IMG/VR virus record: IMGVR_UViG_3300006641_000203
Coordinates: 1 to 22,251 of that record
DNA length: 22,251 bases
From: a virus
Strand: one strand, 5' to 3'
The position numbers and the translations under genes are program-made. This document shows positions 1 to 5,921 of this stretch, one piece after another (positions within the stretch are counted from its first letter, which is position 1; each line of letters starts with the position of its first letter). Under the pieces are notes generated by a model. It was given only the letters and a program-made list of their open reading frames with translations. It searched no databases and was not told the origin of the DNA.

Positions 1-4
1 GAAG

Positions 5-14
5 TGTGGCCACA
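5..14. promoter_or_regulatory. Palindromic operator-like site 1 (TGTGGCCACA)
   Basis: A perfect 10-base palindrome TGTGGCCACA followed by AA. The 12-base string TGTGGCCACAAA recurs at 55-66, exactly 50 bases away, or about five helical turns. The same core recurs in the promoter at 1109-1136. Repetition plus dyad symmetry suggests a binding site for a dimeric regulator; the protein is not known. Confidence 0.5.
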
Positions 15-53
15 AACCCTGGGGCTGTCAACTCTGTGGTGGAAGGGTAAAAA

Positions 54-65
54 TTGTGGCCACAA
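54..65. promoter_or_regulatory. Palindromic operator-like site 2 (TTGTGGCCACAA)
   Basis: A perfect 12-base palindrome TTGTGGCCACAA. It is the best-conserved of three related sites, at 5-14, 54-65 and 1111-1128. The exact 50-base offset from site 1 puts both on the same face of the helix, which would suit cooperative binding. Confidence 0.5.
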
Positions 66-192
66 AGCTGGGAGGTTTTCAAATTGCTCGCGGAGCTACT
101 ACGTACACGTATCCGTGTCGGCGCAGCCCCACCGCCAGGGGTCGCCGCGCCACGCTCCGAGCTTTGTGCTGCACTGCGATGGGGTACGAGCC

Positions 193-207
193 TACCCCCA
201 TTCGGGT
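193..207. repeat. 15-base repeat, copy 1
   Basis: TACCCCCATTCGGGT is identical to 3202-3216. Both copies are in gene-free DNA. The second copy lies next to a hairpin region at the end of the early operon. The function is unknown and chance is not fully excluded. Confidence 0.4.
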
Positions 208-392
208 GTGTTGCTCGGGTCTAGTTCGCAGAACGGGTGTTATGTCAAATGGGAGAGCGATGCAGCATGAAGGGTGAAGGGGCGAACATGCCGGCGAACG
301 GCGCATCGCTGTGCGGCTCGTGCGTGTAGGGCAGAGGCCGGAGCGCAGCGAGATTCAACCTTTGACCTTTGCCCGGAATGGCCGTGACCACA

Positions 393-419
393 GAGTCGAT
401 AGCTATTGACTATCGACTC
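393..419. terminator. Hairpin after the minus-strand terminase-like frame
   Basis: A perfect 10-base inverted repeat, GAGTCGATAG and CTATCGACTC, with a 7-base loop. It lies 15 bases beyond the stop of the minus-strand gene ending at 434. Neither strand has a T-run after the stem, so it is not a classical intrinsic terminator. It could be a processing or pausing hairpin, or a protein site. Confidence 0.4.
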
Positions 420-433
420 GAGCGCTTCGATAG

Positions 434-919
434 CTACATGAGATCCTCGACTGTCGGCTCACGGAACTCGGCGTCGACCGTGACCGCAGGACGCTTGCGG
501 TCCACCAGCGTATCGAGTTTGCCGTCTATCGCTTCGAGCCGCTGTAGCAGCTCAGAATCGCTTAGCTTGCCGATACTGGCGAATGGGTGCGTCAAGCTAG
601 CGCCATCCTCCGGTCGTTCGCTGTAGCCCGCCAACCTGGCCATCGTGGCGACCATCGCTGCCCAGCGGTCCGGGTTGCGAGCGGCATATGCCTTGATGTC
701 ATCAACCGTCGGCGCCCCGAGCATCGCCCGAATCAGCTCCGGGCGGAATGCTGCGCGGTCCAGACTCTGGATCTGCAGTAGCAGTGCTCGCCCCTCCGCG
801 GACCTTTCCACTGCGGCGACCATGTTGCCGCACTGCTCTGGATACGATCCATTTGTCGATAAGTCCGGGACTGGTGACGTATTCGCCGCCGGGAAGCTTG
901 CAGGCCGGGAATCCGTCAT
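434..919 (-). CDS. Terminase small subunit-like protein (C-terminal part in this frame)
   Basis: The frame encodes up to 161 residues. The part from about residue 33 onward reads like a real soluble protein. It contains a segment around NPDRWAAMVATMARLAGY followed by KLSDSELLQRLEAIDGKLD, a helix and leucine pattern I associate with phage small terminase-type proteins. The first 32 residues are Pro/Ser/Asn-rich and look like an out-of-frame reading of the overlapping helix-turn-helix frame. The true start could therefore be the ATG at 823 (130 residues), or the protein could be a frameshifted continuation of the 702-1025 frame. There is no strong ribosome binding site at either ATG. Because it is on the same strand as the late genes at the right end, it may be the first gene of the late operon in a circular map. 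Terminase identity is inference. Confidence 0.5.
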   Translation of the reverse strand: MTDSRPASFPAANTSPVPDLSTNGSYPEQCGNMVAAVERSAEGRALLLQIQSLDRAAFRPELIRAMLGAPTVDDIKAYAARNPDRWAAMVATMARLAGYSERPEDGASLTHPFASIGKLSDSELLQRLEAIDGKLDTLVDRKRPAVTVDAEFREPTVEDLM

Positions 920-1025
920 GTTCGATCCACCTTGTCAGTGTGTGCGGGTGGCAACCAACCTTCGCCGCGATCTTGCTTATCGTGACCACAAGATCGCCAT
1001 TACCCGCAATGTGCCGCCTACTCAT
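702..1025 (-). CDS. Nu1/excisionase-like helix-turn-helix frame
   Basis: Residues 15 to about 63 form a clear winged helix-turn-helix of the excisionase/lambda gpNu1 type: a helix with SKIAAKVGCHPHTLTRWIE, then GFPACKLPGGEYV and a final helix LIDKWIVSRA. After about residue 66 the translation becomes Arg/Gly-rich and looks like an off-frame reading of the overlapping 161-residue frame. The likely options are a single roughly 190-residue small terminase split by a one-base indel near 823-850, or a short regulator whose tail overlaps the next gene. The ATG at 1025 has no clear Shine-Dalgarno sequence; a GTG a few codons downstream is an alternative. It is divergent from the early operon. Confidence 0.5.
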   Translation of the reverse strand: MSRRHIAGNGDLVVTISKIAAKVGCHPHTLTRWIEHDGFPACKLPGGEYVTSPGLIDKWIVSRAVRQHGRRSGKVRGGASTATADPESGPRSIPPGADSGDARGADG

Positions 1026-1108
1026 GCGCCGAGACTAGGCTGCATCGCATCGGAATATCAAGCCCCGGCGATATGAAAAACGGATCTATGCGATTTTCCG
1101 CAAGCGCC

Positions 1109-1136
1109 TTGCATTGTGGCCACGATGCATCATACT
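1109..1136 (+). promoter_or_regulatory. Probable early promoter with operator in its spacer
   Basis: TTGCAT at 1109-1114 and CATACT at 1131-1136 are separated by 16 bases and lie about 40 bases before the first early gene. The spacer is almost filled by the palindrome at 1111-1128, so a bound regulator would block RNA polymerase. The -35 and -10 matches are moderate. Confidence 0.5.
1111..1128. promoter_or_regulatory. Palindromic operator-like site 3
   Basis: GCATTGTGGCCACGATGC is an 18-base palindrome broken only at one symmetric pair. Its core, TGTGGCCAC, matches the sites at 5-14 and 54-65. It sits between the -35 and -10 of the proposed early promoter, in the divergent region between the minus-strand helix-turn-helix frame and the plus-strand early genes. 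Confidence 0.55.
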
Positions 1137-1155
1137 GATACACACCAACTAGCAG

Positions 1156-1177
1156 CGAACGAGGAACCGAGACATGA
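1156..1177 (+). repeat. Repeated translation leader, type A copy 1
   Basis: A 22-base block containing GAGGAA (ribosome binding site) and the ATGA start is identical to 1432-1453. The copies precede two unrelated small genes, so the leader seems to have been duplicated as a unit. Confidence 0.7.
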
Positions 1178-1374
1178 CCAAGAGCGAATCCCGCGAGATC
1201 TTCAAGGCCCGCATCGTGGCACCCACCATGCCGGAGCTCGCCGCAATGGCCCTTGCCACCGTGCACCGCAGCGCGCGCCGCGCCGACACCAAAGCCGCCT
1301 GCGAACTCGCGCTGACCGAGTGCGGACTGTGGCACTACGTGACCGAGCGCAACGGCGCAATCGTCCCCCGCTGA
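1174..1374 (+). CDS. Small early protein, unknown function (66 aa)
   Basis: First gene of the rightward early operon, starting at an ATG behind GAGGAACCGAGAC. The protein is short, basic at its N-terminus (MTKSESREIFKARI), and then helical and alanine-rich with CELALTECGLWHY near the end. No family is recognised. The identical 22-base leader before the next gene and the position just after a probable promoter support expression. It is followed by a perfect hairpin at 1389-1410. By position it may be a host-takeover or regulatory protein, but nothing in the sequence shows that. Confidence 0.7.
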   Translation: MTKSESREIFKARIVAPTMPELAAMALATVHRSARRADTKAACELALTECGLWHYVTERNGAIVPR

Positions 1375-1388
1375 CAGCCGATTAGCCT

Positions 1389-1410
1389 AAGCGCTCCGAG
1401 CGGAGCGCTT
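1389..1410. terminator. Intergenic hairpin 1 of the early operon
   Basis: AAGCGCTCCG, AG, CGGAGCGCTT is a perfect 10-base inverted repeat. No T-run follows. It lies 40 bases before the next start codon and is the first of several such hairpins between early genes, so attenuation, RNA processing or stability control are alternatives to termination. Confidence 0.45.
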
Positions 1411-1431
1411 ACACGAATCGACCGACAACAA

Positions 1432-1453
1432 CGAACGAGGAACCGAGACATGA
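1432..1453 (+). repeat. Repeated translation leader, type A copy 2
   Basis: Identical over 22 bases to 1156-1177, including the ribosome binding site and start codon of the following 52-residue gene. Confidence 0.7.
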
Positions 1454-1608
1454 ACTACTCCACCTTGTCGACCGCCAAACTGATCGCATTGGTCACGGCC
1501 GCGCAGGAAATTCAAAAGCGCAACCATCCGCACACGGATGTGTGGCAATCGGCCAGCGTCACGATCAATACCCTTGCACCCATCATCGCGCAGCGGGCCG
1601 ACAAGTGA
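1450..1608 (+). CDS. Small early protein, unknown function (52 aa)
   Basis: A 52-residue frame (begins MNYSTLSTAKLIALVTAAQE, ends AQRADK) whose start sits in the duplicated leader with GAGGAA 8 bases upstream. It is predicted mostly helical, with no membrane segment and no recognised domain. Its stop overlaps the GTG of the next tiny frame (GTGA), which suggests translational coupling. Confidence 0.65.
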   Translation: MNYSTLSTAKLIALVTAAQEIQKRNHPHTDVWQSASVTINTLAPIIAQRADK

Positions 1609-1706
1609 CCACCATCACCCTACTAGCTATCGGCCGCCACCTGTACGCACTAGAGCGCATCGGCGACCGCACGATCATCACACTGCTAACTGTCAACGAG
1701 GATTGA
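1605..1706 (+). CDS. Tiny early protein (33 aa), possible
   Basis: A GTG-start frame overlapping the previous stop by 4 bases. It encodes a 33-residue, rather hydrophobic peptide (TITLLAIGRHLYALERIG in its first half) ending in NED. Its last codons (AACGAGGATTGA) also supply the ribosome binding site of the next gene. The same arrangement, an NED-stop doubling as Shine-Dalgarno, occurs before the primase gene on the other strand. The overlap pattern supports it, but the length makes it uncertain. Confidence 0.45.
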   Translation: MTTITLLAIGRHLYALERIGDRTIITLLTVNED

Positions 1707-1710
1707 ACCG

Positions 1711-1938
1711 ATGACCCGCAAACCGACTATCTACGAAGCCTTGACCGCCAAGCTAGGCCGCGAGCCTACCAATGCGGAATGCAGCGCCGAATGCCGCCGC
1801 ATCATCGTCAGCGTAGGCAGCGACGCCCCCGCGCAGCGCTACCGTGTGGAGCGCCGCACCTTCGACACGATGCAGGAGGCGCAGGCATACGCCAATCGAT
1901 TCCTGCCGCGCATCGTCGCCATTACACACGCCGTGTAG
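1711..1938 (+). CDS. Small early protein, unknown function (75 aa)
   Basis: Starts at an ATG 7 bases after GAGGAT. It begins MTRKPTIYEALTAKLGREPT, then a cysteine pair (AECSAECRRI), then RYRVERRTFDTMQEAQAYA, and ends at ITHAV. The N-terminal segment resembles short phage proteins with a helix plus a basic strand, but I do not recognise the family. It shares a type B leader (GAGGATTGAACC) with the gene at 2029. Confidence 0.7.
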   Translation: MTRKPTIYEALTAKLGREPTNAECSAECRRIIVSVGSDAPAQRYRVERRTFDTMQEAQAYANRFLPRIVAITHAV

Positions 1939-1948
1939 CCGCCACCCC

Positions 1949-1979
1949 TATGCCGCATAGCTCCACGCTATGCGGCATA
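1949..1979. terminator. Intergenic hairpin 2 of the early operon
   Basis: A perfect 12-base inverted repeat: TATGCCGCATAG at 1949-1960 pairs with CTATGCGGCATA at 1968-1979 across a 7-base loop. No T-run follows. It lies between the 75-residue and 207-residue genes. Confidence 0.5.
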
Positions 1980-2028
1980 CAGGTGCCGACTACTGCACCG
2001 CACAACAAAACGACTGAGGATTGAACCA

Positions 2029-2652
2029 ATGAACGCACCGATTACCACCGCGCCCGTTATGCCTGACCGCGATCGCATTCTCGCGCTCCTGCGCGAATTC
2101 GCCGAGCAGCGTCCCGGCCTCGAATTCGGCAACTATGGCGACGTGGCCGCCTACCGCGCGGAGTCGCGCAGCATTACCCGCGATCTGCACCACGCGCGTG
2201 AATTGCTGGCCTACGTGCAGCGCTCGCGCATGAGCGCGGAAACGCTCCGCGCTTCGTTCGATGCGTACAGCGGCCGCCTGTCCCTGACCGAGCACGACGG
2301 CACGTGGCGCCTTGACTACTGCACCGGCCAGTACTTCCCCACCGAATACCGCCGCGCCGTGTGCGCCGTGCTCGCCGCCGCGTGCTGGTCGTATTGGCGC
2401 GACGAATGCATGCCGGCGCCGGACGCCTACCGCGTGGAATCGTGGGGCGCGTGGGACGGCTCGCGCTTCAACCATGCGCGGCACACCGCCGTGCAGAATC
2501 GCGAAGCCGCAGAGGCGCAGCTCGCAGACTTCGGCGGCCAGGCATATGGCCATGTGGTCGAATTGTTCAACGGCGAGAGCGCCGGCGACTACTTGCGCGC
2601 CTGCGCCCGTCGCGAGCTCGGCGCCACCATCGCGCGCCGTTGGTTCCGCTGA
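2029..2652 (+). CDS. Conserved-looking early protein, unknown function (207 aa)
   Basis: The largest early gene, with a good start (GAGGATTGAACCA before the ATG). The protein is soluble and charged. Its N-terminal part holds RILALLREFAEQRPGLEFGN and YRAESRSITRDLHHARELL, and a tryptophan/tyrosine-rich middle holds GTWRLDYCTGQYFPTEYRRA. Similar sequences are, as I recall, found in phages and plasmids, but I cannot name a function. No nuclease or methylase motif is visible. Its position among small early genes would fit a host-interaction role; this is inference. A G+C-rich hairpin follows the stop. Confidence 0.75.
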   Translation: MNAPITTAPVMPDRDRILALLREFAEQRPGLEFGNYGDVAAYRAESRSITRDLHHARELLAYVQRSRMSAETLRASFDAYSGRLSLTEHDGTWRLDYCTGQYFPTEYRRAVCAVLAAACWSYWRDECMPAPDAYRVESWGAWDGSRFNHARHTAVQNREAAEAQLADFGGQAYGHVVELFNGESAGDYLRACARRELGATIARRWFR

Positions 2653-2661
2653 CACCTACAC

Positions 2662-2686
2662 GCCCCGCGCTTCAACCGCGCGGGGC
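2662..2686. terminator. Intergenic hairpin 3 of the early operon
   Basis: GCCCCGCGC at 2662-2670 pairs with GCGCGGGGC at 2678-2686 across a 7-base loop. No T-run follows; instead the ribosome binding site (TTGGAGGG) of the next gene begins 8 bases later. Partial termination or translational control is possible. Confidence 0.5.
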
Positions 2687-2709
2687 TCGAAACTTGGAGG
2701 GATGACGAT

Positions 2710-2913
2710 ATGAAAATCACGATTGCTAGCCGCTACTGGTCGCAGAATTGCCCCGTGTTCTACGTGGAATCCGTGAAAGGAAAAATCGGCGACTGGGGAT
2801 ATACCACCGACTACCACAAGGCCGCCGCGCTTACCCCGTATTGGCAGCGCCGTTTTGCGGCCGATTGCCGGTGCGTCGGCGTGGAAGCGCGGTTTACGGA
2901 GTTGGATCGATGA
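2710..2913 (+). CDS. Small early protein, unknown function (67 aa)
   Basis: The start is set by GGAGG 9 bases upstream; an ATG at 2702 stops after three codons. The protein is aromatic-rich (SRYWSQNCPVFYVESVKG, GDWGYTTDYHKAA, TPYWQRRFAADCRC) and probably a small alpha/beta domain. No family is recognised. Its stop overlaps the start of the XRE regulator by 4 bases (ATGA). Confidence 0.7.
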   Translation: MKITIASRYWSQNCPVFYVESVKGKIGDWGYTTDYHKAAALTPYWQRRFAADCRCVGVEARFTELDR

Positions 2914-3191
2914 TCCGCCCCACCCCCTCAGAGCTCCGTACCGCGCGCGTAGGCGCGCGACTGAGCCAAGCCGCGGCCGGTGCCCTGCTCGGCGTCTCGC
3001 GCGTGTCCTGGTCGCGCTGGGAGAGCGAGACGAGCGGCTTCACCATGCCGCCGGGATTGTGGATCGCTTTCCGCGCCGTGCTCGAGTCCGGCGAAGCCGC
3101 GCGCTGGGCCGCCACCTTGGCCGACTTGAAAAGCTCAGCGGCGCGCACCCGCGCGCGTGAGCGCCTGGCCGCAAACCGCACTGAAGCATAG
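2910..3191 (+). CDS. XRE/Cro-family transcriptional regulator (93 aa)
   Basis: Residues about 7-50 match a Cro/C1-type helix-turn-helix: ELRTARVGARLSQAAAGALL then GVSRVSWSRWESE, with the recognition helix in VSRVSWSRWE, followed by a helical tail. The ATG at 2910 overlaps the previous stop. A longer in-frame start at 2748 would run through the upstream gene and gives an arginine-rich, implausible extension. As the last gene of the early operon it may repress or retime that operon. The palindromes at 5-14, 54-65 and 1111-1128 are candidate targets, but the link is inference. Confidence 0.8.
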   Translation: MIRPTPSELRTARVGARLSQAAAGALLGVSRVSWSRWESETSGFTMPPGLWIAFRAVLESGEAARWAATLADLKSSAARTRARERLAANRTEA

Positions 3192-3201
3192 CCCTTTCAG
3201 G

Positions 3202-3235
3202 TACCCCCATTCGGGTAGGGGTGGCTGCGGCCACC
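3202..3235. terminator. Hairpin cluster and 15-base repeat copy 2 at the early operon end
   Basis: TACCCCCATTCGGGT at 3202-3216 is identical to 193-207. ACCCC at 3203-3207 can pair with GGGGT at 3218-3222. GGTGGC at 3220-3225 can pair with GCCACC at 3230-3235. The two stems compete for the same bases. It lies 10 bases after the last early gene, so termination is plausible, but there is no T-run. Confidence 0.35.
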
Positions 3236-3276
3236 ACTGCCCCCGCGCGGCCCGCGAAAGCGCAAAAAATCACGCG

Positions 3277-3370
3277 GTTAAGATGTTAAGATAATACCCC
3301 CTTTTTTAAAAAGTCCTCATGAAAAAACATAGGGAAAACTTTTAAAATAGGCCTGTTTTCTTAACATCTT
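3277..3370. other. Candidate replication origin: AT-rich dyad with GTTAAGAT repeats
   Basis: GTTAAGAT is tandemly repeated at 3277-3292. AAGATGTTAAGA at 3280-3291 is perfectly inverted at 3359-3370. An inner pair, TTTTAAAAAGT at 3304-3314 and ACTTTTAAAA at 3338-3347, shares the same centre near 3325. The block is strikingly AT-rich in a G+C-rich genome, lies between convergent operons, and is just past the 3' end of the primase-helicase gene. P4-type primase-helicases recognise short repeats near AT-rich DNA, so an origin is a reasonable inference. A two-way terminator is the main alternative. Confidence 0.45.
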
Positions 3371-3392
3371 CACCGCTGCACCGCAGCAAAAC

Positions 3393-5687
3393 CTATTCTA
3401 CGTCCGAAAGCGATGTTATTTGCAGATTCAACCCGCAAAAAACAGCGCCTTTCTTTGCGTATTCTTTTGCAAAGCCGCGGTCCTGCAATCTTTTGCTAAG
3501 TGCCTTCGCGCTCGACACAAAACGCAATTCTCCGCGCGCTCGCGCCCATGCTTCCCAGTCCCCCCACAAGCTAGACAGACTACACTTTTGGGTAGGTTCC
3601 AATACACACCGTTCGCGCAGCCAGTCCGCCAGCAAGTCCATATCTGACCGGTATTCGCGCCGCGCCGCCTGTACCGGTGGCGGAAACACGAGTCCTTTTT
3701 GGCGCAGGTAATCGAGGTGGCCGCGCACGATCCAAGCCAATATCCCGCGCGCCTCCGCGCGCAGCCGCGCCTGCCGCTGGGGATCTTTGGCGGGGTCATT
3801 CTCGAACGAGCGTTCGCACTTGAGGGTGCAGAGGCGCCGCCAGATACCGAGATCATCGCCGCGGATGAGCGGCTTGTGATTGGTGGACATCCAAGCGGTC
3901 CACGTGGGTTGGATCTGAACAATGGTGCCCGAGTACAGCGCTCGCGCGGGAATTTTGTCACCGCCGGCCATAGCCTTGATCACGTCCTCGCGCAGCTCGG
4001 CGTCCTTTGGCGGTTCGGACACCAGTACCAGCCGCGCGCCGATGAGGTCAAGTAGGTCAGGCCGCGCCAGGCCAGCGTTGCCGGGGTTGGCGGGGTCGCG
4101 GACGAACGACGACGAGTGCGCGCTGAGCGCATGCGCGCCGAGTGGATGCACGATTGAGTTCAGCAGCGTGCTTTTACCGTTGCCGCCGCCGCCGTAGGGG
4201 ATCACCAGAATGTCCTCGACGGGATCGCCGCTGACCGAGTAGCCGATCAGCCGCTGGAAAAATCGCACCATTTCCATGTCGCCCTGCATGACATCGAATA
4301 GCGTTTCCTCGAACAGCGGACACTGCGCCGCGGCGTCATAGTCCACAGCGGCGACGCGCGTTATCCGATGCGCGCGGTCAGGCGGCAGGAGCGCGCCGGT
4401 CATGAGGTCGACTACGCCGTTTCGCACGCCCAGGTATCGCGCCTGCGCGTCGATCTCACTGGCGCGCACCCATAGGGACGGCTCGAGCGTGGCGATCTTC
4501 ACCATGTGCTCATACATCGACCACCGCTGCGACGCGGCGCACCATTTGAGCAGATCGGCTTTTTCCTTGTCCGAGTCGCAGGCGTCCACGTCCGCGCGCA
4601 TGCTGTCCACAATCGACTTCGCGAGCTGTTGCGGATACGTCAGCGACACTTTGTCCCACCAGCCGCCGTTGAAGTGGTAGAACTGCCCTGTCTCCGGGCA
4701 GAACATAAGGTCACGCCCGAACGCATCCACGAGCCGCTGAGCGTTACCCGCCTCGGTGCGCGCGTAACCGCCGCCCCTCGCCCTCAGACTCTCCCCGCGG
4801 AGCGCCACCAGCCACTTCAGCGTGATCGGCCGCCCGCTGCGCTTGCCGAATGACTCCCACTTCGCCACGAGCACATCCGCGTCATAGTTGTCCGCGCCAC
4901 TGCTCCACGTCTCCCACACGTCCCGCCATTCCGCGGTCCCGCCCCCCTCGTGGTGGAGCGCCATCCCGACGCGCAGCCACCCATCGTAGTCCGCGGGGTC
5001 TCCGGCAAACTCGAGCAGCGCCCGCGCCTCATCGATTGACAGCCCCAGTGGTGGGACGTAATCTGACATTGGGTCGCCGGTCTCCCCCCTCGTGTCCGGC
5101 GCCCGGTTCTCGTTCAGTCCTCTATCCCCTGTTTGAGGGGGCGCAGTCGCAAGGCTCGCCCCCTCTTCTTTTTCCGCCTCGCACGCAGCGAGCCACCCTT
5201 CGACCGCCGACCAATCCGTCAGCGGCGCATCGCTCGGCGCCCATTCGATGAGCCCGCCGTACAAGTCGGTCCACTCGTAGTCCTTGCCCGTCACCGGGTG
5301 CGTGCCGTAGACCACGCACTGTTGCCCCGTGGCCAAGACCTCGAGCGCTCCGCGCTTCGCCTTCGGGTGCGGTCCGCTGAGCCGATAGAGCAGCAGCCGC
5401 TTCGGTGGTAGCCCGACGCGCGTCGGCGCATAGCCAAGCAGCTCGTAGGCCAACTGCTCGCAGCGCGCGGCGAACACCTCATCGGATGAGTCGATGTCCA
5501 GCGCCACGAAGTACCAAGGCGCAACGCCCAACACCAGGCCGACGTTGCACTCGGCGTGCTTGGTGAACACGTCGGGGGGTGAGGCGTAGCGGGGATCTGA
5601 CCAGCGTGGCAGAAACGCAGCCTTGCCGCGCGTAGGGGTGACGGTGTAGCCCGCCGCTTGAAGCGCGGCGCCGAGTGTGCTGAACAT
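3393..5687 (-). CDS. Primase-helicase: Prim-Pol domain plus SF3 (P4/D5-type) helicase
   Basis: A 764-residue protein of the P4-alpha/D5 class that makes primers and unwinds DNA at the origin. Residues 1 to about 150 are a bifunctional primase/polymerase (Prim-Pol) domain, with acidic LDIDSSD at 63-69 and CVVYGTHPVTGKDYEW near 124-139. Residues about 215-297 fit a PriCT-2 linker (LLEFAGDPADYDGWLRVGMA). A D5-N-like region with FYHFNGGWW follows. The SF3 ATPase has Walker A GGGGNGKST at 499-507, a Walker B region LVLVSEPPKDAE, and motif C TAWMSTNHKPL near 597-606, with an arginine-finger-like DLGIWRRL. The gene starts 3 bases after the Cro-like gene, whose stop region supplies GAGGAT as ribosome binding site. 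It is transcribed opposite to the main replication operon and ends beside the candidate origin. Confidence 0.93.
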   Translation of the reverse strand: MFSTLGAALQAAGYTVTPTRGKAAFLPRWSDPRYASPPDVFTKHAECNVGLVLGVAPWYFVALDIDSSDEVFAARCEQLAYELLGYAPTRVGLPPKRLLLYRLSGPHPKAKRGALEVLATGQQCVVYGTHPVTGKDYEWTDLYGGLIEWAPSDAPLTDWSAVEGWLAACEAEKEEGASLATAPPQTGDRGLNENRAPDTRGETGDPMSDYVPPLGLSIDEARALLEFAGDPADYDGWLRVGMALHHEGGGTAEWRDVWETWSSGADNYDADVLVAKWESFGKRSGRPITLKWLVALRGESLRARGGGYARTEAGNAQRLVDAFGRDLMFCPETGQFYHFNGGWWDKVSLTYPQQLAKSIVDSMRADVDACDSDKEKADLLKWCAASQRWSMYEHMVKIATLEPSLWVRASEIDAQARYLGVRNGVVDLMTGALLPPDRAHRITRVAAVDYDAAAQCPLFEETLFDVMQGDMEMVRFFQRLIGYSVSGDPVEDILVIPYGGGGNGKSTLLNSIVHPLGAHALSAHSSSFVRDPANPGNAGLARPDLLDLIGARLVLVSEPPKDAELREDVIKAMAGGDKIPARALYSGTIVQIQPTWTAWMSTNHKPLIRGDDLGIWRRLCTLKCERSFENDPAKDPQRQARLRAEARGILAWIVRGHLDYLRQKGLVFPPPVQAARREYRSDMDLLADWLRERCVLEPTQKCSLSSLWGDWEAWARARGELRFVSSAKALSKRLQDRGFAKEYAKKGAVFCGLNLQITSLSDVE

Positions 5688-5690
5688 GAG

Positions 5691-5921
5691 TCAATCCTCG
5701 TTTTTCTGGTAGTGCGGGCAGCGCCGGCAAGCATCGCACAACTCGCCCCGTCCGATCCCCGTGGCCGCTTCGAGTCGGCCAGCCAAATCGGCGGACGCCG
5801 CCCGCTGCCCGTACACCACATGGCGCAGCGCGTCGACGCTACTCTTGACAGCGCGGGCCAGCGCGCGTTTATCATCAGGCTCGGCGTCGCGCCACCATTG
5901 TTTGAGAGCGGTTAAGCGCAT
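5691..5921 (-). CDS. Cro/YdaS-like small DNA-binding protein (76 aa)
   Basis: The protein begins with an acidic helical lead, then SVDALRHVVYGQRAASADLA and GRLEAATGIGRGELC, the pattern of phage Cro/YdaS-type helix-turn-helix proteins. It ends in a cysteine-rich tail, CDACRRCPHYQKNED, that could hold a metal. It overlaps the end of the upstream GNAT-like gene, and its final codons (AACGAGGATTGA) provide the ribosome binding site for the primase gene 3 bases later, so the two are probably coupled. It may regulate the divergent promoters near 6.4 kb. The target is unknown. Confidence 0.75.
   Translation of the reverse strand: MRLTALKQWWRDAEPDDKRALARAVKSSVDALRHVVYGQRAASADLAGRLEAATGIGRGELCDACRRCPHYQKNED

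Larger units (their letters stand above)
1..433. other. Gene-free left region
   Basis: No convincing gene is visible. The short open frames here have arginine- and cysteine-rich, low-quality translations and no good ribosome binding sites. The stretch holds two TGTGGCCACA palindromes near the left edge, one copy of a 15-base repeat shared with the 3.2 kb intergenic region, and a hairpin at its right end. A 20-codon frame starting at the ATG at 267 is possible but unsupported. By position, the region lies downstream of the minus-strand terminase-like frames and could be a control or packaging region; that is inference. Confidence 0.5.

Noticed and set aside
4-306. Three short open frames at the left end
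   Set aside because: They overlap each other, lack good starts, and give cysteine- and arginine-rich translations without structure.
1990-2655. Minus-strand frame of 221 codons opposite the 207-residue early gene
   Set aside because: The plus frame has a good ribosome binding site, shared leader and sensible protein; the minus translation is composition-driven.
3302-3314. T-run and A-run in the 3.3 kb intergenic region as a simple intrinsic terminator
   Set aside because: No G+C-rich stem sits directly before the T-run on either strand. The symmetric AT-rich arms and GTTAAGAT repeats fit an origin-like element better, although a terminator role is not excluded.
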